Part shown: positions 21,101 through 31,600 of the stretch, in pieces
Position numbering within the stretch: position 1 is the first letter of the stretch
How the letters are laid out: every line of letters begins with the position of its first letter
NCBI RefSeq assembly: GCF_000430645.1
Contig: NZ_AUMK01000005.1
Location: 366,190-430,189 of the forward strand
Source of the DNA: Aquimarina latercula DSM 2041
Lineage (GTDB): Bacteria; Bacteroidota; Bacteroidia; Flavobacteriales; Flavobacteriaceae
Direction: 5' to 3'
DNA: 64,000 bases
Made by a program: the position numbers and the translations under genes
The notes under the pieces: generated by a model
Databases searched by the model: none
What the model was told of the DNA's origin: nothing
What the model saw: only the letters and a program-made list of their open reading frames with translations

Positions 21101-23214
21101 TTTACTTCTCCCGAGGTATCTTCCTTAAATATTGTTCTAAGTATCTCATGCCTTTCTATAGTAGCACTTACAGCCTTCTTAAAATGATCAACATTATAGT
21201 TTCCTTTTAACGATAACGAATATGGCATGTTATAAGCTTTAGAAGTATCTTCAAATTGGCTTAATATCCATAATCTCCTTTGAGAGTCTGATATCGGGTA
21301 GCTTTCTGATTCAGTTACTTTTTTTATTTCTTTGTACGTAGCTTTGGTTGATGAGATTATCAATTCTGCCTGAGATTCTAACACGCAATGTGTAAAGAGA
21401 TCCTGTATACTTAAGGATACATCAAAAACCTTATTAATCCTTGATTTCAAACGTATTAACTTTATACTATTACCTCCTAAAAACAAAAAATTATCTTTCT
21501 TACCAATCTTTTTTATAGCAAGAACCTCTTCCCAGATTCTAATTAGCTCTTTTTCTTTTTCGTTAGTCGCGCTCTGATAATTCTCATTTATCGTTATATT
21601 TTTTAAGTTTTCTTTTAATGCTATTGAATCTATTTTCCCATTAGCGTTAATAGGAAAAGATTCTAGATGAATAAAGATTGATGGTATTTCGTAAAGAGAT
21701 AAATATTTTAAACAATGTGTTCTAATTTCTTCCTTGCAATCAATATCTAATTTAGCCGTATAAAAACAAGCAAGGCGTGAATCTGAATTAGTTTCTTCAT
21801 CAAGCATGCATTTTACCATATTAATTTGCGGCAAATTCAAAATCGTACTTTCTATCGAATTAAGATCACTGCGTACACCGTTTAATTTTACAATACCATC
21901 TTTTCTTCCCTGTACAATTATATTACGATCTGAATCATATTTTCCGTAATCACCAGTTTTATAAATAATATCTGTGTCATTATTTAATGGGTTTTGAATA
22001 AATTTCTCCTTTGTTTGCTCTTCGTCTCCTAAATAACCTTTTGATAAAAAAGGTGTTTTTATATAAATTTCTCCAACTTCATTAATTCGGCATAACTCGT
22101 TATCAGAATTTAAAATCAGTAAAACAGTGTTTGATATTGGTTTTCCCACACATAACACATCCGAAGAAGCACCTTTAAGATCTTTCTCTACCCTGTAAAA
22201 TGATTTAACCAACGTTGCTTCTGTAGTTCCATACAAGTTAATGATCGTTGTATTGTTTCCATACACTTCTCTCCAATTTATAATATCTCTATTATATAAT
22301 TTTTCTCCTGCTAACAATAAATTTCTAAGTTTAGGATACTTATTACATCGTACGCCTCTTTCAATACAACTTGATGAAGATAATAGCCTAAACATTGTAG
22401 GTACCGTATGTAATAAAGTAATCTCTTTTGACTTTATCCAATCGGATAATTTTGTTGGTTCTTGCTTTATGTCTTTAGGAACTAAACAAAGTATAGCTCC
22501 ATTTATCAATGGCAAGAAAATATCTCTTAGAGAGGCATCAAAAGCTAATGATATTAACTGACTAACTTTTTCTTTATCAGTAACACCTAACTCCTTAGAT
22601 TCCCAATGAATAAAATGGCTTAAGCTTTTATGGTTTCCTAAAACAGCTTTGGGTTTCCCACTTGAACCTGAAGTAAAATATATATAACTTGAGTCATCAC
22701 CTGATACTGTTACATTTACATTCGTTTCTAAAAGATCTGCTTCGAAAAATTCTTCTATATATGCATCATTATAATATCGATAAACAACATAATTTAATTC
22801 GCCATTAGAATTTATATCTAGTACGATAACTTCTGGAATTGTATAGTCATATAACGTATTATAGTGTTCGATAACAGATAACTCTGAGGGAGAAACTATA
22901 GCTGTTTTTGGTTTAATTTTATTGTATAATACTGACCAATGGTTTATTTTGTAATTTTTATCTAATGGAATATAAATACCTCCAGATTTAAAAATACCTA
23001 ACAAGGAAAAAATTTGTATTAGATCATTATTAAAAAGAGTTGCTACAACATCTTCCTTTTGAACCAGACGCAAATTCAATAGATTTGCAACTCTATTTGC
23101 ATAGGAGTTTAAACTGTCATAGCTAATTGTTTTATTATCGTATTCTATTGCAGTAGCATTACCTTTTTCTGAAACAACTTTCTCAAAAACGTTATGTATT
23201 ACTTTTTTATCCAT
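18136..23214 (-). CDS. NRPS, A(unassigned)-T-C-A(Asp)-T
   Basis: A 1692-residue synthetase that begins directly with an adenylation domain, matching the C-ending synthetase upstream. Domains: A (FDASLRD about 226), T (GGNSIK about 580), C (HHIISDGW about 773), A (FDLIYTS about 1283), T (GGNSIK about 1631). The first A domain is divergent: its A3 loop reads TSGSSGKPKA rather than TSGSTGxPKG, and its code DARHLALLV plus Lys matches nothing I know. The second reads DLTKLGHIG plus Lys, one residue from the standard Asp code. The start overlaps the racemase gene by 8 bp, tying that enzyme's expression to this protein. No epimerization domain is present, so any D-configuration at Asp would have to come from the racemase. 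The stop overlaps the next synthetase by 4 bp. Confidence 0.92.
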   Translation of the reverse strand: MDKKVIHNVFEKVVSEKGNATAIEYDNKTISYDSLNSYANRVANLLNLRLVQKEDVVATLFNNDLIQIFSLLGIFKSGGIYIPLDKNYKINHWSVLYNKIKPKTAIVSPSELSVIEHYNTLYDYTIPEVIVLDINSNGELNYVVYRYYNDAYIEEFFEADLLETNVNVTVSGDDSSYIYFTSGSSGKPKAVLGNHKSLSHFIHWESKELGVTDKEKVSQLISLAFDASLRDIFLPLINGAILCLVPKDIKQEPTKLSDWIKSKEITLLHTVPTMFRLLSSSSCIERGVRCNKYPKLRNLLLAGEKLYNRDIINWREVYGNNTTIINLYGTTEATLVKSFYRVEKDLKGASSDVLCVGKPISNTVLLILNSDNELCRINEVGEIYIKTPFLSKGYLGDEEQTKEKFIQNPLNNDTDIIYKTGDYGKYDSDRNIIVQGRKDGIVKLNGVRSDLNSIESTILNLPQINMVKCMLDEETNSDSRLACFYTAKLDIDCKEEIRTHCLKYLSLYEIPSIFIHLESFPINANGKIDSIALKENLKNITINENYQSATNEKEKELIRIWEEVLAIKKIGKKDNFLFLGGNSIKLIRLKSRINKVFDVSLSIQDLFTHCVLESQAELIISSTKATYKEIKKVTESESYPISDSQRRLWILSQFEDTSKAYNMPYSLSLKGNYNVDHFKKAVSATIERHEILRTIFKEDTSGEVKQWILDSKELDFQIDYKDLREEEDALLTAKKYISKDSYQAFDLSEGPLLRASLLRVSNELYIFYFNMHHIISDGWSIGQLIKDVMHCYKAYEKDIQPNLDELKIQYKDYANWQQLQLNTDQLKKHKEYWIENLSGDLPQLNLPGQKLRPRIKTHNGRRLSTFLSTNITTELKEYCRQQEGSLFIGLLAVWNVLCYKYTSQKETIVGVPIAGRDHKDLENQIGFYVNSLALRNKMDAQESFTAFFKKVKENTLAAYDHQLYPFDRLIEDLNIKRDTSRSPIFDSMLVLHNVEDNYEIPLDKEYSRNDITDEGAVASKLDINIHFQEIGNALIFTINYNTDLYDKKSIENLINHYKELLNSILSDPELTIEELGYLKQEEINEILNNFNSTKVAYPNEKTIIDVFEEQVKIAPNKTACVYGKEKLSYTELNELSNKIASYLSLEKKIKPEDVVAIELDRGDFTLAIMLGVLKCGGTYLLLDPELPKDRIQFIIEDSSCKTFLQVDEVVKSINQSNVYNHNAPQINYSSSNLAYLIYTSGTTGKPKGVKIQHKSIVNYINWFKNANQITSNDSSIVTSSMAFDLIYTSVFGCILNGGAIHFLDKLVIKNPVEVSRYIEENKITFLKITPTYLNVLLNQVDTSNLINSKDLRLILTGGESQNLTDVQKIISETNIKLINHYGPSEGTIGVCTFEITKDNLQRFMKNPVIGHPIFNNKIFILGKNLQLQPVGVIGEICIGGEGLAKGYLNRTELTKEKFIQNPFQKEEYIYKTGDLGRWLSNGTIEFLGRKDDQVKIRGYRVELNEIESQLQSKEDVVEAVTKITTDVFGQKEVTAYVVSQKKLSTKYLRNYLLDKLPEYMMPSHFVQLDSIPQTKNGKVDKESLPDPKHIEILHQEEYIKPTNKIEERVHLFWQEVLATERISIKDNFFDLGGNSIKAIKILYKINKEFKVNINVISLFNYPTIEYLASQIKITTKQKAIQNTNKQLKEIEL

Positions 23215-23953
23215 GGTAAACCATTTTTTTACGTAGTACTCTACTTTTTAAATTCAATTTATTTATTACTGTATCCACTAAAACATCTACTGCATCCAGG
23301 TAAGGAATCGTTTCCTCTGTTTTACTATAACCAATCTGAACCTCCGTACAACCACCTATTATTAAATCAATATTTTTATGTTTTAATCTATTAACAGCTT
23401 CTTGAAAAAGAGCATAAGCTTCTTGAGATATTTGTGCAGATTTCAATCCTCCTTGCATATAGACTGATTTCATAAATTTTTCTTCCTGATCAATATCGTC
23501 CAAAGTGATCAGCTCAAAAGGCAAATTCTCAAACCTATTATGAAATAGTCTTGATTTTATAGTCCCCGTGGTTGCCAACAAGCCAACTCTTTGAACACCT
23601 ATATAATCATTCATTATAGTATCAGCTACCAAATCGATTGGATTTAAAATATTCTGTCTCAATTCATTTTCTAATTGATTTAAAAAAAAATATGAAGTGA
23701 TACAGGTGGAGACGATATAATCAACATTACACTTTCTCATTATATCCAAAGACCTTAAAAGTTGATTATTAGGCGACTCTTGACCATAAACAATTGCTAA
23801 AGTTCTATCTGGCACTTGGCTATTGTTATGAACTATAAATTCTGGAAAATCTTGATCTTTTAACGCTTGTATATTTTGGGTAAGTTTATTGATAAAAAGC
23901 AATCCTGCTTTAGTACCCATACCAGATATTATCCCTAATTTTTTATGACTCAT
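23207..23953 (-). CDS. Aspartate/glutamate racemase family protein embedded in the NRPS operon
   Basis: A 248-residue cofactor-independent racemase of the Asp/Glu/hydantoin family, which interconverts enantiomers with two catalytic cysteines. The N-terminus GIISGMGTKAG is the family signature. The two cysteines are C84 (in STCITS) and C202 (in GGCTE). The C84 motif is atypical: the usual Asn-Thr-x-His following this Cys is replaced by Ile-Thr-Ser-Tyr. It begins 3 bp after one synthetase and overlaps the next by 8 bp (ATGGATAA). That next protein carries the predicted Asp adenylation domain, so supply of D-Asp to the assembly line is the natural reading; a Glu-type or repurposed activity cannot be excluded. 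Confidence 0.85.
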   Translation of the reverse strand: MSHKKLGIISGMGTKAGLLFINKLTQNIQALKDQDFPEFIVHNNSQVPDRTLAIVYGQESPNNQLLRSLDIMRKCNVDYIVSTCITSYFFLNQLENELRQNILNPIDLVADTIMNDYIGVQRVGLLATTGTIKSRLFHNRFENLPFELITLDDIDQEEKFMKSVYMQGGLKSAQISQEAYALFQEAVNRLKHKNIDLIIGGCTEVQIGYSKTEETIPYLDAVDVLVDTVINKLNLKSRVLRKKMVYHG

Positions 23954-23956
23954 GAC

Positions 23957-26900
23957 CTAAAAATTTTCGTCAATAGACATAATCAATTCTTCAGTAAAGC
24001 TTTCTTGTTCGTCATTTTCAACGTCGTCTAAAATACCTTTACAATAATCTTCTATGTGATTTGAAGAATCCTGCACTATCTGTTCAAAAAGAGAAACAAA
24101 ATCAATTGATAATTTATTGATTGTTGAATCATCAAATAGATCTTTATTATATATTAGGTCATAACGTATCTCTGAATCAGAAACTGTAAAATAAAAAGTA
24201 ATATCAAACTTGCTACGAACGTTTAATTCTTCACTTGATTTTAACTCTTTCTTTTCCGTTGTAAATTGTTTTTGCTCTATTACTTCTTCATTAAGAACCA
24301 GTAGTACGTCAAACAAAGGACTTCTAGATAAATCCTTAGCTTGTCCTACATCTTCTATTAAAGTATCAAATGGATACTCTTGATGTTCAAACCCTTCTAA
24401 CACTATATTTTTCACATTTTCGAGTAAATCAGTATAAGTGCCCTTATGATTTAAATCTTGTCTTAATGCGATTGTATTTAAATAGAAACCTATTTGATCC
24501 TTCAATTCAGGATTTTCTCTTCCGGCTAATGGGCTACCAACTATGATATCCTTTTGATATGAATATCGATATAATAACATATAAACTACACTCAATACAT
24601 TCATATATAACGTAGTACCTGTATTTTGAGCTAATTCTAATAAACCAGCAGAAGTTTCAATGGATAATTGGTGGCTTATTACTCCTCCATTATTTGTTTT
24701 AACAAGAGGACGTTTCTTAGCAATGTTCAAATTTAATTTTGGAATCTCTCCACTAAATTGCTTTAACCAATATTTTCTATGATTCTGAAAACTATCTCCT
24801 TTAACCTGATTTTGTTGCCAAATAGCATAATCTTTATATTGAATATTTAGTTTTGGTAACTCAAGCTTTTTACCGTTTCTATAATATTCATAATATGCAA
24901 GGACATCCTTTGCTAGGACTTCTATTGACCAACCATCACTAATAATATGATGCATGTTATAATAAAAGACATATTGATCATTCGAGAGTTTTAGTACACT
25001 TACTCGGATAAGAGGTCCATTCACTAAATCAAATGGTTTATATGAATCTTCTCTTGTATACATTCTTACACATTCATCTTTATTTATTTCTTGGCTAAAA
25101 TCAACAATATCTATTTGAAAATCTAACTCTTCTTTAGACAAAATATATTGTCTAAAATCCCCTAAATCATCCTCTTTAAAGACAGTTCTGAGAATTTCAT
25201 GTCTACTTATTACTGCCTTTATAGCTTTTTTAAAGTTTTCAATATCATGATCATCGTTCAAAACCATATAAGATGGCATATTATAAGCTACAGAGTTCTC
25301 CTCCACTTGGCTCAAAATCAACAATCTTCTTTGCGCATCGGACAAAGGATAACTATCTGCTATTGCTGCTTTTTTGATACTAGAAAAAGTTTTTTTATCA
25401 CACGATTCTATAAGTCTAGCTTGCTCCCTAAGAGTTGGATTTGAAAATAATTGCTTTAGTTCTAGTTTTACCTGAAAGGTTTTATGAATGTTTCCTATAA
25501 GTCGTGTAGCTTTTAAACTGTGTCCTCCAAGTTCAAAAAAGTTGTGGTGGACTCCAAAATTATCAGTGTTCAGTAATTCTACCCAAATATCAAACAATGT
25601 ACTTTCTATTTGATTTGAAGGTGCAATATTTTCTATGAGATTTTCTGACAAATTCTCTAATGGAGATGGTAAGCCTGATTTATCAATTTTACCATTAGAA
25701 TTCATAGGAATTTGTTCCATAATTACGATAAAAGTTGGCACCATATATTCAGGTACTTTACTCGCAATATGTGATTTTATATCGCTTACCAATAGATTAC
25801 TGGAAACTGAAACATATGCCACTATACTTTTATCACCATCGGGCATTTCAATTAACTTTATAACACTTTGAGTAATCTCCGTTAGTGTATCAAGCTGTTT
25901 TTTTATTTCATCTAATTCTATACGATATCCTCTAATTTTTACCTGATCATCTATCCTTCCTAAATACTCCATTTCGCCATTATCAAGAAAACGGACTAAA
26001 TCACCAGTACGATACATTTTTCCATTTTTTTCAAATGGATTTCTTATAAATTTTTCTGCATCTAATTCTTCTCTATTTAAGTATCCACGTGCTACTCCTT
26101 CTCCTGCAACGTATAACTCTCCTGGTCTACCGTATGGAAGTAAATACTGTTCTTTATCTAAAATATAACATTGTGCAAACGATAAAGGTTTTCCAATAGT
26201 ACTGACTGGCAACATCAATGATTCTTGTGTTAATTCCTTAAAGGTAACATGCACAGTAGTTTCAGTAATCCCATACATGTTTATTAAGTTAACTTCGGGA
26301 TGCTTTTCACTCCATTCTTTTAATTTTAAAGGATTCAATGATTCTCCTCCAAATATGACATATCGTAAAGAAGGAATCTCTAGTTTATGCTCCATAAAAT
26401 TATAAAATGCGGATGGTGTCTGACTAAATATTGTAACCTTATTATCATTCATTAATCTAACAAGAGATTCTGGGTCTCTTGCTTCTTGATCATTAATTAC
26501 AACAAGATTACCTCCACTTAGAAGACATCCAAAGATCTCCCAAACAGAAAAATCAAAACAATAGGAATGGAAAAATGTCCAAGAATCATCAGCAGAAAAA
26601 TTAAATTTCTCATTACAAGATTTAAATAAACTCATTGCATTACGATGTTCTATCATAACTCCTTTAGGCTGTCCCGTCGTACCTGAAGTATATATAATAT
26701 ATGCTAAATCACTAGGCGTAACATCTACTTCAGGAGCATTGGTATCTGTATCCCTAATAGTCGAAGAAAATTTGTTTAAAAAATCTCCATCTATTACTAA
26801 TTTACTAGAAGTATCTGAAAGAATAAATGATTTTCTTTCTTCTGGATAATCTGGGTTTATAGGAACATATGTAGCTCCACATTTAAGAACGGCAAGTAAT

Positions 26901-28429
26901 ACAACTATAAGTTCTTCTGATTTTGGTAAAACAACGGCTATAGCATCTTGTACCTTCACATCAAAGTGATCTATAAGCATATTAGCCATTTGATTAGAAC
27001 GAACATGTAAATCCAAATAACTCATGCTTCCTCCTGACCAACTCAATGCTGTTTTATCTTTACACCTTTCAACCTTTTGCGAAAAACCATTTACAATTGT
27101 ACTATCTTCTTTTTCAAAACCTGAGATGGTTTTATGTATAAGATTTAATTCTTCATCTTTAGATAGTAATGGAATATCTTTTAGTTTCACTTCATCTTCT
27201 TTGACTAAAGAAAACAATAGCCTTTGTATTAAATTCAAAAGTGACTCGACGGTACCTGAATTAAAATACAACTCATTGTATGTCAAAACGAAATCATAAT
27301 CTTTTCTATTTTTACTTACTAATAAATTAAAATCATATTTACCCCATCCTTGATTAGTATCATTTACATCATATGAGTTAGCGTTATTATTTAGATCATT
27401 ATCATCATAGACATATAAAATATCAAATAATGCCGTACGACTCATATCCTTTTTAGGGTTGATCTCACGAACCAACCTATCAAACGGCATAGTCTTGTAT
27501 TCTTCTGATTCTATAAACGTCTGATCAACAGTCTTGCATAGTTCTCTAAGCTCTTTATCAGTCTGTAAGAAAGTTCGCAACACTACCAAATTTTCTATAG
27601 GACCTATTATATTTTTGGTGCTTTCGGAACGCAAATCCATCAATGTTCCTATAACAATATCTGACAATCCCGTTAATCTAACAAGAGCCATTTTATAAGC
27701 TGCCAGAAATAAGCTACGTGGACTAATATTTGATTTTCTACAAAATGAATCTATTTGATCCCGTCGTAATGTAAATTTTTTCTTGTTAGCTCTATATACA
27801 TGAACTTGTTCTCGTTCTTTATCTGTAGGAAAGTATAATACCTGTAAATCTTTTAATTTTGATTTCCAGTAAAAAGTAAGTGATTCTAAATCGTCATTAG
27901 TTAACCCATTTTGCCAATTAGAAAAATCTAAATATTGCAAACTTTTATCAAGACCAATAGCTGTATCATCAATAGCTGTTAAAAATTCTTTCTTTACAAG
28001 TTTTAAACTTTTACGATCTATAATTGCGTGATGAAATATGAACAAAAAATCTGTACTATCCTCTTTACTATCAAAATAGACCTTAAATAAATATTCTGAA
28101 TCAAAATCAAACGGTTTTTGACGTAGTTCTTCCTCTCTATTTTTTATTTCTTGCTCTTCAATACAGATCGTTCCACTATGGAAATCTTCAATTTCAGAAA
28201 CTTTTTGAAAAATATGATCTCCCTCTTTTAAAAACCCTGTTCTTAGTATAGTATGGTTTTTAGTCAATTGAAGAATTGCCGCCTCTATTGACTTCTTTTC
28301 AATTTTTTTACTCACCTTGAAAAACAAAGGAATATTATGATAAATTGGTCCTCCTACGTATAGGTCATTTTTCTCAAAGTGGTCAATAAACCACAACCTT
28401 TGTTGATGATATGAACTTAGATTTTTCAT
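23957..28429 (-). CDS. NRPS, C-A(Thr)-T-C
   Basis: A 1490-residue synthetase with an N-terminal C domain, A (FDFSVWE about 626), T (GGHSL about 968) and a terminal C (HHIISDGW about 1163) with an acidic tail. The A code reads DFWSIGMVH plus Lys, close to the standard Thr code (DFWNIGMVHK). The N-terminal C domain is atypical: its motif is HHAIIDR (133-139), keeping both His and the Asp but with Arg for Gly, and it lacks the TubC-like segment found on other C-starting proteins here. Because the preceding synthetase also ends in a C domain, two C domains meet at this junction. The terminal C domain faces the A-starting synthetase downstream, with only the racemase gene between. Confidence 0.92.
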   Translation of the reverse strand: MKNLSSYHQQRLWFIDHFEKNDLYVGGPIYHNIPLFFKVSKKIEKKSIEAAILQLTKNHTILRTGFLKEGDHIFQKVSEIEDFHSGTICIEEQEIKNREEELRQKPFDFDSEYLFKVYFDSKEDSTDFLFIFHHAIIDRKSLKLVKKEFLTAIDDTAIGLDKSLQYLDFSNWQNGLTNDDLESLTFYWKSKLKDLQVLYFPTDKEREQVHVYRANKKKFTLRRDQIDSFCRKSNISPRSLFLAAYKMALVRLTGLSDIVIGTLMDLRSESTKNIIGPIENLVVLRTFLQTDKELRELCKTVDQTFIESEEYKTMPFDRLVREINPKKDMSRTALFDILYVYDDNDLNNNANSYDVNDTNQGWGKYDFNLLVSKNRKDYDFVLTYNELYFNSGTVESLLNLIQRLLFSLVKEDEVKLKDIPLLSKDEELNLIHKTISGFEKEDSTIVNGFSQKVERCKDKTALSWSGGSMSYLDLHVRSNQMANMLIDHFDVKVQDAIAVVLPKSEELIVVLLAVLKCGATYVPINPDYPEERKSFILSDTSSKLVIDGDFLNKFSSTIRDTDTNAPEVDVTPSDLAYIIYTSGTTGQPKGVMIEHRNAMSLFKSCNEKFNFSADDSWTFFHSYCFDFSVWEIFGCLLSGGNLVVINDQEARDPESLVRLMNDNKVTIFSQTPSAFYNFMEHKLEIPSLRYVIFGGESLNPLKLKEWSEKHPEVNLINMYGITETTVHVTFKELTQESLMLPVSTIGKPLSFAQCYILDKEQYLLPYGRPGELYVAGEGVARGYLNREELDAEKFIRNPFEKNGKMYRTGDLVRFLDNGEMEYLGRIDDQVKIRGYRIELDEIKKQLDTLTEITQSVIKLIEMPDGDKSIVAYVSVSSNLLVSDIKSHIASKVPEYMVPTFIVIMEQIPMNSNGKIDKSGLPSPLENLSENLIENIAPSNQIESTLFDIWVELLNTDNFGVHHNFFELGGHSLKATRLIGNIHKTFQVKLELKQLFSNPTLREQARLIESCDKKTFSSIKKAAIADSYPLSDAQRRLLILSQVEENSVAYNMPSYMVLNDDHDIENFKKAIKAVISRHEILRTVFKEDDLGDFRQYILSKEELDFQIDIVDFSQEINKDECVRMYTREDSYKPFDLVNGPLIRVSVLKLSNDQYVFYYNMHHIISDGWSIEVLAKDVLAYYEYYRNGKKLELPKLNIQYKDYAIWQQNQVKGDSFQNHRKYWLKQFSGEIPKLNLNIAKKRPLVKTNNGGVISHQLSIETSAGLLELAQNTGTTLYMNVLSVVYMLLYRYSYQKDIIVGSPLAGRENPELKDQIGFYLNTIALRQDLNHKGTYTDLLENVKNIVLEGFEHQEYPFDTLIEDVGQAKDLSRSPLFDVLLVLNEEVIEQKQFTTEKKELKSSEELNVRSKFDITFYFTVSDSEIRYDLIYNKDLFDDSTINKLSIDFVSLFEQIVQDSSNHIEDYCKGILDDVENDEQESFTEELIMSIDENF

Positions 28430-28609
28430 TCTTTTTAGATTAAATGCTATTTTTGTGAACTTGATATGTAAAAAATTTATAAAACAACATCCTCATATTT
28501 ATTTTTGACTTTTTACATCAAAAATTATAAAAACATTTATCAAGACCTACTTTATTAAAAACTGGTTCTTGTTTTTTGAATATGGAATGTTATTAGGAAA
28601 AAATCTATA

Positions 28610-31600
28610 CTAAATTCCGAAAACAGGAATTGTTTTCTTATCTATAAGATTTATTGTATTGATCTCTTTTTCTGAATTTTTCAATAAAAACTCAACGCAT
28701 TTGCAAAAACGTTTAGCTAATATTGACACTTCTTTATGGTCAAATACAGCAGTTTGATATTCTATAGTGTATGATATCTTATTCTCTTCTTGATATATAT
28801 AAAAACAGATTGGAAATTTGCTTTTTTTCAGTTCTTGAGATTGAACTTTAAATTTAAATTTTTCAAAACCTCCTCCGTTACTTGATTCTTGATTTTGATT
28901 AATAACATTCAAGCAAACATCTATTCTATCCACCAAATTGAATCCATTAAGTGATTGAAAATCATCTAAAATAGCATCAAAAGGATAAAATGATGAATCA
29001 ATCATATTTATTTGATTATCAGATGATTTTTGTAATAACTCTTCAATTTTATCAAAAGGATTAATATGTACATTATAGGGCATCAAATTAAGATATAATC
29101 CAACTTGGTTCATTAAATCAGGGTGATTTCTTAAACTTATCGGGACACTAATTAATATATCCTTCTGTCCACTAGTCTTATGAATTAGAACTCCCAATGC
29201 AGAAGCTATCAAACTCATTAAACCTCTATCATTACTTTTACAATACTCTTCAATATTATCTATTATTTTTTTATCAAAGGTCTCTGTGAAGTGGGCTCCT
29301 CGAAAATCATCAATAGCTACTTCTTTATGCCATTTTTTTTCTTGTTTAACGTTCTGAAGATGTGCTTTCCAAAACTCACTTTGGGCTTTAAATTCATTAT
29401 TATTTATTCGGTTTTTGATCCATTTCACATAGTCTTTGTATTGAACTTGGAGTTTAGGAAGTTCAATATCTTTTCCATTATGAATCTGATCGTACACATA
29501 TGCTAACTCTTTATTTAAAATTGCATCCGAACTAAAATCACCAATTATATGATGCATCATATACGACAATATATATTCTTCTTTGTTTTTCTGAATTAGC
29601 AGTACTCTAAAAAGTGGTGACTTATCTAAATCAAATACAAAATGACTAAATGATTTTAGGAATTCATCTATATCACTTCCTGTTATTAATTGATCTTGAG
29701 AAATATAAGTTATAACAGAATTAACATCCATATAATCACTGATATATTGTACCACATCTCCTTTTTTATTTGTTGCAAAAGAAGTTCTAAGTGCTTCGTG
29801 TCTATCCAACAGATATTGAACCGATTTTTTGAATATCTCTACATCAAACTTTCCTTCAATTTTGTAAACAGTTTCAATATTATATGCCTTAGACCCTGAA
29901 CCTGTTCGTGATGCTAACCACATTCTTAATTGTTCATTGGACATCATATATCCATCCTTTTGGGATTGAATAGGAGTTATTTCATTAAAATCAATCGGTT
30001 TTTTCGATTTAAGTAGTTTACTTAATCGAAGTATTGTCATATTACTATATAATTCTCCTGCGGTAATTTCTATATTGAATTTTTGATTAATTTTATTAAT
30101 CAATATCATCATTTTAAGACTGTGCCCTCCTAATCCAAAAAAATTATCTGTAACCCCTATATTTTCTATACCTAATACTTCTTGCCAAATACGGACTAAT
30201 TCCTTTTCTTCTTCTGAGACAGGTGCTACATATTCCTCTTTAACAAGATCTTGATTTGTTATTTCTGGCAGTGCTTTTTTATCAACCTTTCCATTAGAAG
30301 TTAATGGAAGTTCGTCTATTTCAACATAATAGTTTGGCACCATATATTCTGGCAATTCATTACTTAATCCTACACGCAATGCCTGCTTATCTATATCTTC
30401 GTTTCCAACAACATAAGCTACTAAAACCTTTTCTTTTTCGACTTCACAATCAACAATTACTGCTTGATGTACTGATCTTATCCCTAACAATACCTGTTCA
30501 ATTTCTCCAAGTTCAATTCTGTAACCTCTTATCTTTACTTGGTTATCTATTCTACCAATAAATTCTATTGTACCATCTGGCGACCAACTTCCTAAATCAC
30601 CTGTTTTATATAATCGAGTCTCTTTAATAAAAGGGTTATCAATAAATTTTTCTTCGGTTAATTCTGGTCGATTTAAATACCCTCTAGATAATCCTTTTCC
30701 AGAAATACAAATTTCCCCTGCAACACCAATAGGTTGTAATTCTAAATTTTCTGATAGAATGTAAATCTTAGTGTTCGCTATAGGACGGCCAATAGGGATA
30801 CTTTCTCCGCTTCGATCTGTAAGATCAAAACTAGTAGTGACTACTGTGTTTTCTGAAGGTCCATAATTATTATAAATCTTGAGATCATAACTATTTTCTG
30901 GTAATTTAAGAGCTTCTCCTCCAGTTAAAATTTTGACATCCCCTAATACAAACCCCTGAATTACAATCTCTTCACAAATTTTAGTTGGTAAATATGTATG
31001 TGTTATTTTATGATCTCTTAAAAACTCTATTAATAAATTTATATCATATCGCACCTCCTGATTAGAAATAGGAAATAACGATCCGCCAGACACTAAATAT
31101 GGGTAAATCTCCCATACAGAAGCATCAAACCCGATACCCGCGTATAAACTACCTCTACTTGATGCATCTAAATTATATTCGGAAATATGCCAAGAACACA
31201 AATTGGATAAACTTCTATGTTCAATCATCACCCCTTTTGGTTTACCTGTTGACCCAGATGTATAGATAACATAGGCCAAATTTGATGGTTTTATTCTTAT
31301 ATTCGGAAGCGTTTTTAATATCTCTTCTTGCTTATTAAACTCTTCTAATAAATTTTCATCAATAGTAACTTTACACTTACTATCTTCTTCTATATAAGAT
31401 ATACGCTGTGTAGGATAAGAAGGGTCGATAGGCACATAAGCTGCACCTGCCTTTAATACTGCTAATAATGAAACTATTAACCATTCACTACGATCCAACT
31501 TAACTCCCACTAACTCTTCGATTTTCAGATCATATTGATCTAGTAAATAATGAGCCAACTCATTAGAAACCTCATCCAACTCCCTATACGTAAATTCTTT

